DNA of 45,725 nucleotides. It comes from Bacteroidota bacterium. Lineage in GTDB: Bacteria > Bacteroidota > Bacteroidia > UKL13-3. Every line of letters begins with the position of its first letter. Within the stretch, counting starts at the first letter, position 1. Below are positions 8,450 through 16,720 of the stretch, in pieces. The position numbers were made by a program, and so were the translations under genes. The DNA is taken from NCBI GenBank assembly GCA_025359805.1, contig JANYDU010000053.1, positions 1 to 45,725 of the forward strand, in the 5' to 3' direction. The notes below the pieces were generated by a model. That model was not told where the DNA came from. It saw only the letters and a list, made by a program, of their open reading frames with translations, and ran no database searches.

Positions 8450-9643
8450 ATGATTAGCAACCGACAATTATTTTTATTACATCAAGCACAAACATCTCTT
8501 TATCCTTTAATGATTGAAATTGAAAAAGCCGAAGGGGTTTATTTATATGATGTAAACGGTAAACAATATCTTGATTTGATTTCGGGAATTAGTGTAAGCA
8601 GTTTAGGACATGGCAATGAGTATGTAAAAAATGCCATCAAAAATCAATTGGATAAATACATGCACTTAATGGTGTATGGTGAGTATATTCAATCACCACA
8701 AGTACAATTGGCAAAAAAACTAACCGACTTATTGCCACCAAATTTAAGTTCGGTTTATCTTGTAAACTCTGGAGCCGAAGCTGTTGATGGAGCTATGAAA
8801 TTAGCTAAACGAGCTACACAGCGAACAGAAATTATTGCCTGTAAAAATGCCTATCATGGAAGCAGTCATGCTGCACTAAGCTTAAATAGTAACGAGTATT
8901 ACAAAAATGCTTTTCGACCTCTTTTACCCGACATTAATTTTATTGAATTTAATAACGAAGAAACGCTTCAACTTATATCAAATAAAACTGCCTGTGTTTT
9001 TGTTGAAACCATTCAAGGCGAAGCGGGAAATATTGCGCCACAAAATAATTTTCTAAAAAAACTCAGAACAAAATGTGATGAAAATAATGTGCTATTAATT
9101 TTTGATGAAATACAATCGGGAATGGGACGTACAGGAAAATTATTTGCCTTTGAACATTTTGATGTAGTGCCCGATATTTTATTATTAGGAAAAGCTCTTG
9201 GAGCTGGAATGCCAATTGGTGCATTTATTTCATCACAAAAAATAATGAATCTTTTGGCTGATAATCCAATACTTGGGCATATCACAACTTTTGGCGGGCA
9301 TTCAGTAATTGCAGCTGCCGCACTTGCAGGAATAGAAGAACTTATTGCTCATAATTGGATGCAAGAAGTACATCAAAAAGAAAAATTATTTAGAGATTTA
9401 TTAATTCATCCAGCTATAAAAAATATTTCGGGAAAGGGATTAATGCTTGCTATTGAGTTAGAAAGTTTTGAATTTAATAAACAAGTAATTGATGCCTGTA
9501 TTGAAGACGGATTAATTACCGATTGGTTTTTGTTTTCACCAAATAAAATGCGCATTGTCCCACCTTTAATTATTACTAATCAACAAATAATATGGAGTTG
9601 CGATGTGATTTTAAAAAATATTTCTAAATTTACCTACAATTAA
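8450..9643 (+). CDS. Class III (ornithine/acetylornithine-type) PLP-dependent aminotransferase
   Basis: 397 residues, the usual size for subgroup III aminotransferases. GVYLYDVNGKQYLDLISG is the N-terminal signature, VNSGAEAVDGAMKLA binds the PLP phosphate, YHGSSHAALS follows, IFDEIQSGMGRTGKLFAFEH contains the PLP-binding Asp, and LLLGKALGAGMPIGAF contains the Schiff-base Lys (about residue 248). The substrate is uncertain: closest in style to ArgD/RocD, but no arginine genes are adjacent, so I give no symbol. The ATG at 8450 is preferred to the GTG just before it. A near-consensus -7 box (TAAACTTG, one mismatch) ends 5 bp before the ATG, predicting a leaderless or nearly leaderless mRNA. Confidence 0.88.
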   Translation: MISNRQLFLLHQAQTSLYPLMIEIEKAEGVYLYDVNGKQYLDLISGISVSSLGHGNEYVKNAIKNQLDKYMHLMVYGEYIQSPQVQLAKKLTDLLPPNLSSVYLVNSGAEAVDGAMKLAKRATQRTEIIACKNAYHGSSHAALSLNSNEYYKNAFRPLLPDINFIEFNNEETLQLISNKTACVFVETIQGEAGNIAPQNNFLKKLRTKCDENNVLLIFDEIQSGMGRTGKLFAFEHFDVVPDILLLGKALGAGMPIGAFISSQKIMNLLADNPILGHITTFGGHSVIAAAALAGIEELIAHNWMQEVHQKEKLFRDLLIHPAIKNISGKGLMLAIELESFEFNKQVIDACIEDGLITDWFLFSPNKMRIVPPLIITNQQIIWSCDVILKNISKFTYN

Positions 9644-9688
9644 ACCTTTGTTTAAAAATTGAATCCTAAACATTTAAAACCAAAAAAA

Positions 9689-10591
9689 ATGAAAAAAATA
9701 TTCCACTACATTCTTGTTGTAATAGTTGCAGCAGGATTAACATTAGGAAGTTGTAAAAAATCATCAACAACCGAAACTGATGATACCGCTGAGCAACAAC
9801 AAATGGCTGCTGATGAACAAACTCAACACAACGAATCAGAGGCTTCCATGAACGAAGCTAACGATGCTATGTATTCAACAGGTGTTGGAAAAACATCTCC
9901 AATTGCGGGAGCAACAATTGATTCATCAAGCATTGCACAAAAAAAATTAATTGTTAATTATAACGGTAATAATGCTGACGGATCCAGATTTCGTAGCGGT
10001 CAAATTATTGTGCAATTAACAAACGGAACACATTGGAAAGATTTAGGAGCAATTATTACTGTTACTTACAAAGCATTTAAAATTACAAGAAATGCTACCG
10101 GTAAAAGTCTAACTTTTGATGGAGTGGTTACTATTACAAACGTTACAGGAGGCAAAGTTTTTTCTGATGCCAATGTTATACATACCGCAGCAAGTAATGC
10201 GTTTACAATAACTTTTGATGATGGCACAACCAGAAATTGGAACTTATCTCGCAAACGTACATTTACAAATACTGCTGGAGTTTTATCTATTAAAACTGAG
10301 GGAACTGGTAACTCAGATGGAAATGCCAATTTATTATCTTGGGGACAAAACAGAAAAGGAGACAATTTTTATACGCAAATTTCAAGCCCTATAATTTTCA
10401 GCACTACTTGTGTTGGAAAACCAATTACAGGAACAAAAATACATAAGGGTATTAGTCGTGAAATTTCTGTAACATTTGGGTTAGATGATAATGGAAATAC
10501 CATTGCAGTTGGCTCAGCATGTCCAACTAAATTTAGAATTAATTGGACAAATGCTGCTGGAAAATCTAAAGAAGCATTGCTAAATTATTGA
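9689..10591 (+). CDS. Putative lipoprotein of unknown function
   Basis: The 300-residue product starts MKKIFHYILVV with lipobox LTLGSC, so it is probably a lipoprotein. After the Cys comes a 50-residue Gln/Glu/Asp/Ser-rich linker, then a beta-rich region with many Thr/Asn (for example DGSRFRSGQIIVQL and TFDDGTTRNWNLSRKRT), which suggests a surface beta-sandwich or beta-solenoid. Similar lipoproteins of unknown function occur widely in Bacteroidota. I take the ATG at 9689; the upstream TTG frame adds no signal sequence. A near -7 box (AACCTTTG) precedes it, and it ends in a strong terminator, so it is probably monocistronic. Confidence 0.75.
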   Translation: MKKIFHYILVVIVAAGLTLGSCKKSSTTETDDTAEQQQMAADEQTQHNESEASMNEANDAMYSTGVGKTSPIAGATIDSSSIAQKKLIVNYNGNNADGSRFRSGQIIVQLTNGTHWKDLGAIITVTYKAFKITRNATGKSLTFDGVVTITNVTGGKVFSDANVIHTAASNAFTITFDDGTTRNWNLSRKRTFTNTAGVLSIKTEGTGNSDGNANLLSWGQNRKGDNFYTQISSPIIFSTTCVGKPITGTKIHKGISREISVTFGLDDNGNTIAVGSACPTKFRINWTNAAGKSKEALLNY

Positions 10592-10608
10592 TGATATGAT
10601 AATATTTA

Positions 10609-10639
10609 AAAAGCCTCACGATTATCGTGGGGCTTTTTT
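10609..10639 (+). terminator. Rho-independent terminator after the lipoprotein gene
   Basis: A 13-bp stem (AAAAGCCTCACGA with TCGTGGGGCTTTT, one G-U pair) has a 3-nt loop and a run of six T's. The A-run on the other side makes it potentially bidirectional. It lies 18 bp after the lipoprotein stop. Confidence 0.9.
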
Positions 10640-10714
10640 GTGAAACAGATATTCGACACAAAAAATAATGTGTAAATATTTTGTTGATTGAAACTTGTAA
10701 CATTACTTTACCAC

Positions 10715-12058
10715 ATGGATTTTGTTTTTCTAATTGTTGGAGTTGCCATTGGATTTGTTTCTGCATGGGTCATTAAAAAATCATCGTTGCCACAAAACAA
10801 TGATGAGATAAATGTATTGCGTAATCAACTACAAAAGGCTACAAATGAAAGCAGTGAATTAAAAGGTTCGAAAGAATATTTGAATGCCGAAAATATGAAG
10901 TTGAGCGACCAACTCACATCAAAACAAAATGAAATATTGCGTATCAGTAATGAACTCACATCAGCTAAAAGTGATTTAAAAAATACTGATGAAAGATTAC
11001 ATGAACAAAAGGCTGAACTAACCAATCTTAGAGAACAATTTACCAAAGAATTTGAGAATTTAGCAAATAGAATTTTTGAGGAAAAAAGTAAAAAATTTAC
11101 AGATCAAAATAAAACTAATCTGGATGATATTTTAAAACCATTTAATGAAAAAATAAAAGATTTTGAGAAAAAAGTAGGGGAGGTATACGACATTGAAATG
11201 CGCGATAAAATTTCGCTTAGAGAGGAAGTTAAAAAATTGTATGAACTCAATTCAAAAATTAGTGATGAAGCCAATAATCTAACAAAAGCTTTAAAAGGGG
11301 ATAACAAAACTCAAGGAAATTGGGGCGAGTTGATTTTGGAGAAAGTATTGGAAAGAACAGGTTTAAATAAAGATCGTGAATACAAAACTCAGGTGGTTAC
11401 CAAAAATGTAGATGGAGAAACAATTAAACCTGATGTAGTTGTTTTTCTACCCGATAATAAACATTTAGTGATTGATGCAAAAGTTTCATTATTGGCCTAC
11501 GAGCAATTTGTAAATAGCGATGATAAAATTTTGCAAGAAAAATTCTTGAAAGAACATGTTAACTCTGTTCGTGGTCATATCAAATTATTGAGCGATAAAA
11601 ATTATTATACTTCTACAGATTTTTCAACACCTGATTTTGTACTCTTGTTTATGCCCATAGAGTCGGCATTTAGTGCAGCCGTTCAATATGATATGGAGAT
11701 GTTTAATTATGCTTGGGAAAAAAAAATTGTTATTGTTTCGCCAACTACTTTATTGGCAACTTTAAGAACAGTTTCAAGTCTTTGGAAAATTGAAAGTCAA
11801 AATAGGTATGCCATAGAAATTGCCGATCAAGCTGGAGCATTGTATGATAAATTTGAAGGCTTTATAAAAGATCTTTTAGATATTGGAAAAAAAATGGACG
11901 ACTCTAAAAAATCATACGAAGAAGCCATGAAAAAACTTTCATCAGGAACAGGAAATTTAGTAAAACGTGTTGAAAATTTAAAAATACTTGGAGCAAAAGC
12001 TACCAAAAGTTTGCCCCAAACACTCCTCGACAGAGCCATTGATGAAGTGGATGAATAA
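10715..12058 (+). CDS. rmuC: DNA recombination protein RmuC
   Basis: 447 residues. An N-terminal membrane segment (FVFLIVGVAIGFVSAWVI) is followed by a long coiled coil (about 30-130) and the RmuC nuclease-like domain: GNWGELILEKVLERTGL, then PDVVVFLPDNKHLVIDAKVSL, where D and K fit a PD-(D/E)XK-like core, then LLFMPIESAFSAA. RmuC limits recombination at inverted repeats in E. coli; the exact activity is still poorly defined. The ATG at 10715 is chosen because the membrane segment follows directly. The upstream TTACTTTA only partly matches a -7 box. LolA starts 70 bp downstream on the same strand. Confidence 0.93.
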   Translation: MDFVFLIVGVAIGFVSAWVIKKSSLPQNNDEINVLRNQLQKATNESSELKGSKEYLNAENMKLSDQLTSKQNEILRISNELTSAKSDLKNTDERLHEQKAELTNLREQFTKEFENLANRIFEEKSKKFTDQNKTNLDDILKPFNEKIKDFEKKVGEVYDIEMRDKISLREEVKKLYELNSKISDEANNLTKALKGDNKTQGNWGELILEKVLERTGLNKDREYKTQVVTKNVDGETIKPDVVVFLPDNKHLVIDAKVSLLAYEQFVNSDDKILQEKFLKEHVNSVRGHIKLLSDKNYYTSTDFSTPDFVLLFMPIESAFSAAVQYDMEMFNYAWEKKIVIVSPTTLLATLRTVSSLWKIESQNRYAIEIADQAGALYDKFEGFIKDLLDIGKKMDDSKKSYEEAMKKLSSGTGNLVKRVENLKILGAKATKSLPQTLLDRAIDEVDE

Positions 12059-12128
12059 TTCTATAAATGTTGGTAAACTTTTCGCTACAAAACTTATCCA
12101 ACTCATTTTAAAAACACATATTTGCACC

Positions 12129-12773
12129 GTGAAAAAAATATTTATACTACTGCTGTCATTTGTTTTAACAGCTTCAACATTTGCACAGGTTGATAAAAAA
12201 GCAGACAAACTTTTGAATACCATTAGTGCTCGCTACAAAAAATTTAAAACCATTAAAGCCGATTTTGTTTATGCTATTGAGAGTAAAGCCGACAATACTC
12301 AGGAAAAACAAAAAGGAACTATTTTTGTGAAAGGAAACAAGTTTAGATTAGAAATTGCGGGTCAAATTATTATTTGCGATAACCAAACCGTTTGGACTTA
12401 CAATAAAGAAGTTAATGAGGTTCAAATCAATCACTATAATCCAAAACAAAATGCAATAAAATTGGACGATATTTTTACCATGTATGGTAAAGGTTTTTTT
12501 TATAAAATTGCTGACGAAAAAAAAGAAGCAGGGAAAGATATTATCACTCTTGAACTTACTCCTAAGGATAAGAAGAAAAATTATTTTAAGATTAAATTAA
12601 CTGTTGATAAAACCAATCAAAGTATTGTAAAATCGATAGTTTACGATAAAAGTGGAACTATTCACACTTATACAATTACCAATCAATTTCCCAACTTAAA
12701 ATTAGAAGATCACTTCTTTACTTTTGATGCCAAAAAATATCCTAAAGTGGAAGTCATCGATTTAAGAAATTAA
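12129..12773 (+). CDS. lolA: Outer-membrane lipoprotein carrier protein LolA family
   Basis: 214 residues from a GTG start. The signal peptide KKIFILLLSFVLTASTFAQ is followed by a LolA/LolB-type half-barrel: FKTIKADFVYAIESK, GTIFVKGNKFRLEIAG, TVWTYNKEVNEVQI. Members carry acylated lipoproteins across the periplasm to the outer membrane. Starting upstream would bury the signal peptide behind 47 residues, so GTG 12129 is preferred. ATATTTG lies 4 bp before the GTG and resembles the end of a -7 box, so the mRNA may be leaderless. Its stop overlaps the stop of the convergent lipoprotein gene within TTAA at 12770-12773. Confidence 0.88.
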   Translation: MKKIFILLLSFVLTASTFAQVDKKADKLLNTISARYKKFKTIKADFVYAIESKADNTQEKQKGTIFVKGNKFRLEIAGQIIICDNQTVWTYNKEVNEVQINHYNPKQNAIKLDDIFTMYGKGFFYKIADEKKEAGKDIITLELTPKDKKKNYFKIKLTVDKTNQSIVKSIVYDKSGTIHTYTITNQFPNLKLEDHFFTFDAKKYPKVEVIDLRN

Positions 12774-13318
12774 TGTTTTACTATTCGTGCATAAATAGCA
12801 TATTTTATATCATCCACCAATTTAACATGTTGTGCTCCTTCAATTTTGAACGCGCTATCTACAAAGTATGTTAATGTTTTTTCTGATTGATAAACTGTGT
12901 TATTTTCACTCACTAAAAAATAAAATGAGATTGGTTTTTGCATTAAAATATTGAACGTGATTTCTACTTTTTTTAAGTTGATTTTTTTATCGCTAGTTGA
13001 GTAAGCAATTAAATAATGATATTCGTCAATTCTCAATGAGTCTTTCTTAAACAATCCATTATAGGAAGGTTTCAATAAATCAATTTCTACAAATGGATTA
13101 AGTTCTTGTTTCCAATCTATGGAGTCTATTAATTTTGTTTCATTTTTATCACCAAAAATAATTTCCTTTTCAAGTAAAATATGTTGTTTGTTTAATCTCT
13201 TAATTTCTGCTGTGAAAAAAGTTTTTGTATCAAAAGGAATATCGGAAATTGTATTATTTTTTTGATTGGAACAAGAAAATAATACAGTGATAAATGAAAA
13301 AAAAATGATTAATCGCAT
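12770..13318 (-). CDS. Lipoprotein of unknown function, downstream of gpmI
   Basis: 182 residues; MRLIIFFSFITVLFSC is a short lipoprotein signal with acylated Cys at 16. The rest is a mixed, mainly beta sequence with no motif I recognise (LLEKEIIFGDKNETKLIDSI, VEITFNILMQKPISFYFLVS). It starts 10 bp inside the 3' end of gpmI and should be translated from the same mRNA. I cannot name a function; the overlap argues for co-expression, not for a shared pathway. Confidence 0.75.
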   Translation of the reverse strand: MRLIIFFSFITVLFSCSNQKNNTISDIPFDTKTFFTAEIKRLNKQHILLEKEIIFGDKNETKLIDSIDWKQELNPFVEIDLLKPSYNGLFKKDSLRIDEYHYLIAYSTSDKKINLKKVEITFNILMQKPISFYFLVSENNTVYQSEKTLTYFVDSAFKIEGAQHVKLVDDIKYAIYARIVKH

Positions 13319-14838
13319 AATAAACTTTCTCCTGTCATTGCCTTTGGTTGCTCAATTTTCATCAAGTCGAGAATGGTTGGAGCAATATCAGCTAAACGTC
13401 CATTTTTTATTTTTTTAGTGATTAATGTTTCCACTAAAATACAAGGAACTTTGTTAGTTGTATGTGCTGTATTTGGAGTTCCGTCTTCTTCATTTATCAT
13501 GTATTCTCCATTGCCATGATCGGCAGTAATGATTAAAGAATAATTATTTGCCAATGCTTTGGGAATAATTTTCCCCAAACATTCGTCCACTTTTTCAACG
13601 GCAATAATTTCTGCTGATACAATACCTGTATGTCCAACCATATCAGGATTTGCAAAGTTTACACACATAAAATCGACTTCGTTTTTTTCAATCTCTGCAA
13701 GTGTTGCGTTGCACACATCTTCGGCACTCATTTCGGGTTTCAAATCGTAAGTTGCTACTTTGGGTGATGGGCACATATGGCGAGTTTCACCCTTAAATTC
13801 ATCCTCTCTTCCACCGCTAAAAAAAAATGTTACATGAGGGTATTTTTCAGTTTCGGCAATGCGAACTTGTTTTTTATTTTCTCGTTCTAATATTTCTCCA
13901 AGCGTTTCTTTTAAATCAATGTTTTCAAAAAGTACGTTTACGTTTTTAAAAGTATGATCATAAGTTGTAAGTGTAATATAATTTAAATTCAAGTGTTGCA
14001 TTCCTTGTTCAGGAAAATCTTTTTGAGTTAACACTTCGGTAATTTCTCGTCCTCTATCGGTTCTAAAATTAATATTGATAACCACATCTCCTTCGTGTAT
14101 AGTTGCTATTGGGTTATTATTTTCGCCCACATTAACAATTGGTTTTAAAAATTCATCGGTTTCATTTTGATCATATTTTTGTTCGATAGTTTTTAAAATA
14201 TCATGCGTTTTTTCTCCAATTCCATTTACTAATACATCATAAGCAAGTTTTATTCTTTCCCATCTTTTATCTCTATCCATTGCATAATATCTTCCAATAA
14301 CTGAAGCTAATTTTCCTCCGGTATTTTTAAGATGAGAAATTAAATCTGTTAAGAAAATAACCCCACTTTTGGGGTCAGTATCTCTGCCATCTGTAAACGC
14401 ATGAACGAAAAAATTATCCATTCGATGTTCGTGAAGTATAGCGCATAAACCTTTTAAATGATCTATTGAAGAGTGCACACCGCCATCACTAACTAATCCA
14501 ATTAAGTGAATTTTTTTGTGGTTTGATTTTGCGTAATTAATGGCATCAATTAATACTTTATTTTGATTTACCGTTTTTTCTCTAAATGCTTTATTAATTA
14601 AAACCAATTGTTGGTATACAACTCTTCCGGCACCTATATTCATATGTCCAACTTCAGAGTTTCCCATTTGCCCATCAGGTAATCCCACGTCTTCGCCCGA
14701 AGTTTTTAATTCACAGTTTGGGTATTTACTTATCAAAGCATCAAAATTTGGTTTATTGGAAAGATTGATTGCATTTCCTTGATAAGATTTTCCATCTCCC
14801 CAACCATCAAGGATTAAAAGAATAACTCGTTTGCTCAT
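13309..14838 (-). CDS. gpmI: 2,3-bisphosphoglycerate-independent phosphoglycerate mutase
   Basis: Interconverts 3- and 2-phosphoglycerate in glycolysis using two Mn ions and a phosphoserine intermediate. The 509-residue protein has the alkaline-phosphatase-fold start VILLILDGWG (metal Asp 11) and DGQMGNSEVGHMNIGAG with nucleophile Ser 61. It also has HAFTDGRDT, RYYAMDRDKRW (phosphate-binding Arg), NFANPDMVGHTG and ITADHGN (metal His/Asp). The ATG at 14838 is chosen over the longer frame because MSKRVILLILDGWG is the family start. A perfect -7 box (TACTTTTG, minus strand) ends 5 bp before the ATG. It overlaps the following lipoprotein gene by 10 bp. Confidence 0.96.
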   Translation of the reverse strand: MSKRVILLILDGWGDGKSYQGNAINLSNKPNFDALISKYPNCELKTSGEDVGLPDGQMGNSEVGHMNIGAGRVVYQQLVLINKAFREKTVNQNKVLIDAINYAKSNHKKIHLIGLVSDGGVHSSIDHLKGLCAILHEHRMDNFFVHAFTDGRDTDPKSGVIFLTDLISHLKNTGGKLASVIGRYYAMDRDKRWERIKLAYDVLVNGIGEKTHDILKTIEQKYDQNETDEFLKPIVNVGENNNPIATIHEGDVVININFRTDRGREITEVLTQKDFPEQGMQHLNLNYITLTTYDHTFKNVNVLFENIDLKETLGEILERENKKQVRIAETEKYPHVTFFFSGGREDEFKGETRHMCPSPKVATYDLKPEMSAEDVCNATLAEIEKNEVDFMCVNFANPDMVGHTGIVSAEIIAVEKVDECLGKIIPKALANNYSLIITADHGNGEYMINEEDGTPNTAHTTNKVPCILVETLITKKIKNGRLADIAPTILDLMKIEQPKAMTGESLLCD

Positions 14839-14843
14839 GACTG

Positions 14844-14851
14844 CAAAAGTA
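14844..14851 (-). promoter_or_regulatory. Candidate -7 promoter box of gpmI, very close to the start codon
   Basis: The minus-strand sequence is TACTTTTG, a perfect TAnnTTTG match. Only CAGTC separates it from ATG, so transcription would begin at or next to the start codon. No TTG at standard -33 spacing was found. Confidence 0.45.
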
Positions 14852-14967
14852 AGGATAAGTTTCTCAAAAAAAGTTTCATGAATTCGCATAGCATTAAAAG
14901 TATTTTATTAATTTGCACCGATGGCATGATTTTGGGAAAATGCAAATCACATAAAAGTAAATTCGCA

Positions 14968-15348
14968 ATGAGAAAAATATATACTTTAATTATTTTTTTG
15001 ATGGTATCAGTTTTGGTTTTTGCTGATACTTTTGATGATGTTGCCGATGCCATTAAAAATGGAAATGCAAAAGAAGTATCAAAATATTTTAGTTCAAGTG
15101 TTGAGCTTACTGTTTTGGATAATGAAGGAATTTACAGCAAACAACAAGCAGAAATTATTTTAAAGAATTTTTTTACACAAAACCCTCCCAAAACAGTTAC
15201 TATTAATCACCGTGGTTCATCGGCACAAGGATCTAAATATGCTATTGCCACTTACGAATGCGCAAAAGGAAAATACCGCACTTATATATTTATGAAAGAT
15301 TCTGGATCTGGAATTATGATTCAGGAGTTGCGTTTTGAAAAGGAATAA
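14968..15348 (+). CDS. Small secreted DUF4783-type protein next to nadC
   Basis: 126 residues: signal peptide MRKIYTLIIFLMVSVLVFA, then DVADAIKNGNAKEVSKYFS, LTVLDNEGIYSKQQAEIILKNFF and YRTYIFMKDSGSGIMIQEL. The pattern (helix, small sheet, about 105 residues) is that of the NTF2-like DUF4783 family of Bacteroidota, as I recall often found beside nadC. Function is unknown. The ATG at 14968 puts the signal peptide first. AATTTGCACC about 45 bp upstream resembles a promoter -7 region. nadC begins 17 bp after the stop, so the two are likely one operon. Confidence 0.8.
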   Translation: MRKIYTLIIFLMVSVLVFADTFDDVADAIKNGNAKEVSKYFSSSVELTVLDNEGIYSKQQAEIILKNFFTQNPPKTVTINHRGSSAQGSKYAIATYECAKGKYRTYIFMKDSGSGIMIQELRFEKE

Positions 15349-15364
15349 TAACAACTCATTTTAC

Positions 15365-16219
15365 ATGAAAAAACTTCTCGAAAATCCATTAGTAGCCAAA
15401 TTGGTTGAACTTGCCTTTGCAGAAGATATTGGCGATGGAGACCATACTTCTTTAGCATGCATTGATAAAAATGAAAAAGGTAAATCGATAATTGTTGCAA
15501 AAGATGATGGCATAATTGCTGGAATTGATTTAGCCGAAGAAATCTTTTTGAAAGTAGACTCATCTCTTATCGTAAAAAAAATAGTTCATGATGGCGGTAA
15601 AATTTCTAATAAAGATGTAGTAATGGAAATTTCAGGTAGTTCACAAAGTATGCTTACTGCTGAAAGAACTGTTCTTAATTTTATGCAAAGATTGAGCGGC
15701 ATTGCAACTTTTACTCATCAATATGTTGAACAATTAAAAGGGTTAAACACGAAAATTTTAGATACCCGCAAAACTACTCCAGGTATGCGTTTGCTTGAAA
15801 AGTGGGCCGTAAAAATTGGTGGTGGCGAAAATCATAGAATTGGGTTGTATGATATGATTTTAATAAAAGATAATCATGTTGATTTTGCAGGCGGAATTGC
15901 AAATGCTATTGATAAAACACATCAATATTTAACACAAAATAATTTAAACTTAAAGGTTGAAATTGAAACTCGCACTATTGATGAAGTGAAGCAAGTAATT
16001 GAAAATGGGGGAGTGGACAGAATTATGCTTGATAATTTTTCACCGGCTTTAATAAAAGAAGCGTTGCTTTTAATTAAAGGAAAATTTGAAACGGAAGCCT
16101 CAGGAGGAATAACTTTTATAACGCTTCGTGAGTATGCAGAAACTGGTGTTGATTTTATTTCTTCAGGTGCGCTAACACACTCAGTAAAAAGTTTGGATTT
16201 GAGTATGAGAGCAGTTTGA
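15365..16219 (+). CDS. nadC: Nicotinate-nucleotide pyrophosphorylase (quinolinate phosphoribosyltransferase)
   Basis: Converts quinolinate and PRPP to nicotinate mononucleotide in de novo NAD synthesis. 284 residues, normal for the family. AFAEDIGDGDHTS is the N-terminal motif, ERTVLNFMQRLSGIAT follows, DTRKTTPGMRLLEKWAV is the quinolinate/PRPP site, GGGENHRIGLYDMILIKDNH is the main signature, and then IETRT, RIMLDNF and EASGGI of the TIM-like barrel. I start at the ATG at 15365. It is the second gene after the DUF4783-type gene. Confidence 0.96.
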   Translation: MKKLLENPLVAKLVELAFAEDIGDGDHTSLACIDKNEKGKSIIVAKDDGIIAGIDLAEEIFLKVDSSLIVKKIVHDGGKISNKDVVMEISGSSQSMLTAERTVLNFMQRLSGIATFTHQYVEQLKGLNTKILDTRKTTPGMRLLEKWAVKIGGGENHRIGLYDMILIKDNHVDFAGGIANAIDKTHQYLTQNNLNLKVEIETRTIDEVKQVIENGGVDRIMLDNFSPALIKEALLLIKGKFETEASGGITFITLREYAETGVDFISSGALTHSVKSLDLSMRAV

Positions 16220-16228
16220 TTTTGTGTG

Positions 16229-16250
16229 AAAATAATTGCGATTATTTTTT
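16229..16250. terminator. Weak AT-only convergent terminator between nadC and ispF
   Basis: AAAATAAT and ATTATTTT pair around TGCG (16229-16248), followed by T's on plus and a short A-run before it. It covers the ispF stop codon at 16242-16244. Because the stem is all A-T, its strength is doubtful. Confidence 0.4.
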
Positions 16251-16715
16251 CAATAATAATACAACTGCATAAGCTGTTACTCCTTCTTCTCTGCCAATAA
16301 ATCCCATTGTTTCATTGGTAGTAGCCTTTATAGAAATATCATCAACAGTAATGTTACAAATGTTTGAAATAATTTCACGCATTTGAATTGCATATTTCAT
16401 TATTTTGGGTTTTTCTAAGCAAAGTGATGAGTCAATATTACCAATCTTGTAATTTTTATTATCCATCAATTGAATAACCTTTTGCAGTAGAATTTTACTG
16501 TCGATATTTTTTAATGAGTTATCCGTATCCGGAAAATGTTGTCCAATATCACCAATTGCAAGTGCTCCTAAAATGGCATCACATATAGCATGTAACAATA
16601 CATCTGCATCTGAATGTCCGAGCGCCCCTTTTGTATGAGGAATTTGAACTCCACCTAACCACAATTTTCTTTCACTTGTTAATTGATGTACATCAAATCC
16701 AAAGCCTATTCTCAT
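16242..16715 (-). CDS. ispF: 2-C-methyl-D-erythritol 2,4-cyclodiphosphate synthase
   Basis: Fifth enzyme of the MEP isoprenoid pathway; closes CDP-ME-2-phosphate to the cyclodiphosphate and releases CMP. The 157 residues contain the zinc ligands Asp 8 and His 10 (GFDVH) and His 42 (LLHAICDA). They also hold SDADVLLHAICDAILGA, IGQHFPDTD, and the C-terminal ATTNETMGFIGREEG signature. It is the last gene of the minus-strand porU-porV-ispF set, starting 5 bp after the porV stop, so it shares the secretion genes' transcript. Confidence 0.96.
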   Translation of the reverse strand: MRIGFGFDVHQLTSERKLWLGGVQIPHTKGALGHSDADVLLHAICDAILGALAIGDIGQHFPDTDNSLKNIDSKILLQKVIQLMDNKNYKIGNIDSSLCLEKPKIMKYAIQMREIISNICNITVDDISIKATTNETMGFIGREEGVTAYAVVLLLKK

Positions 16716-16720
16716 AAAGA

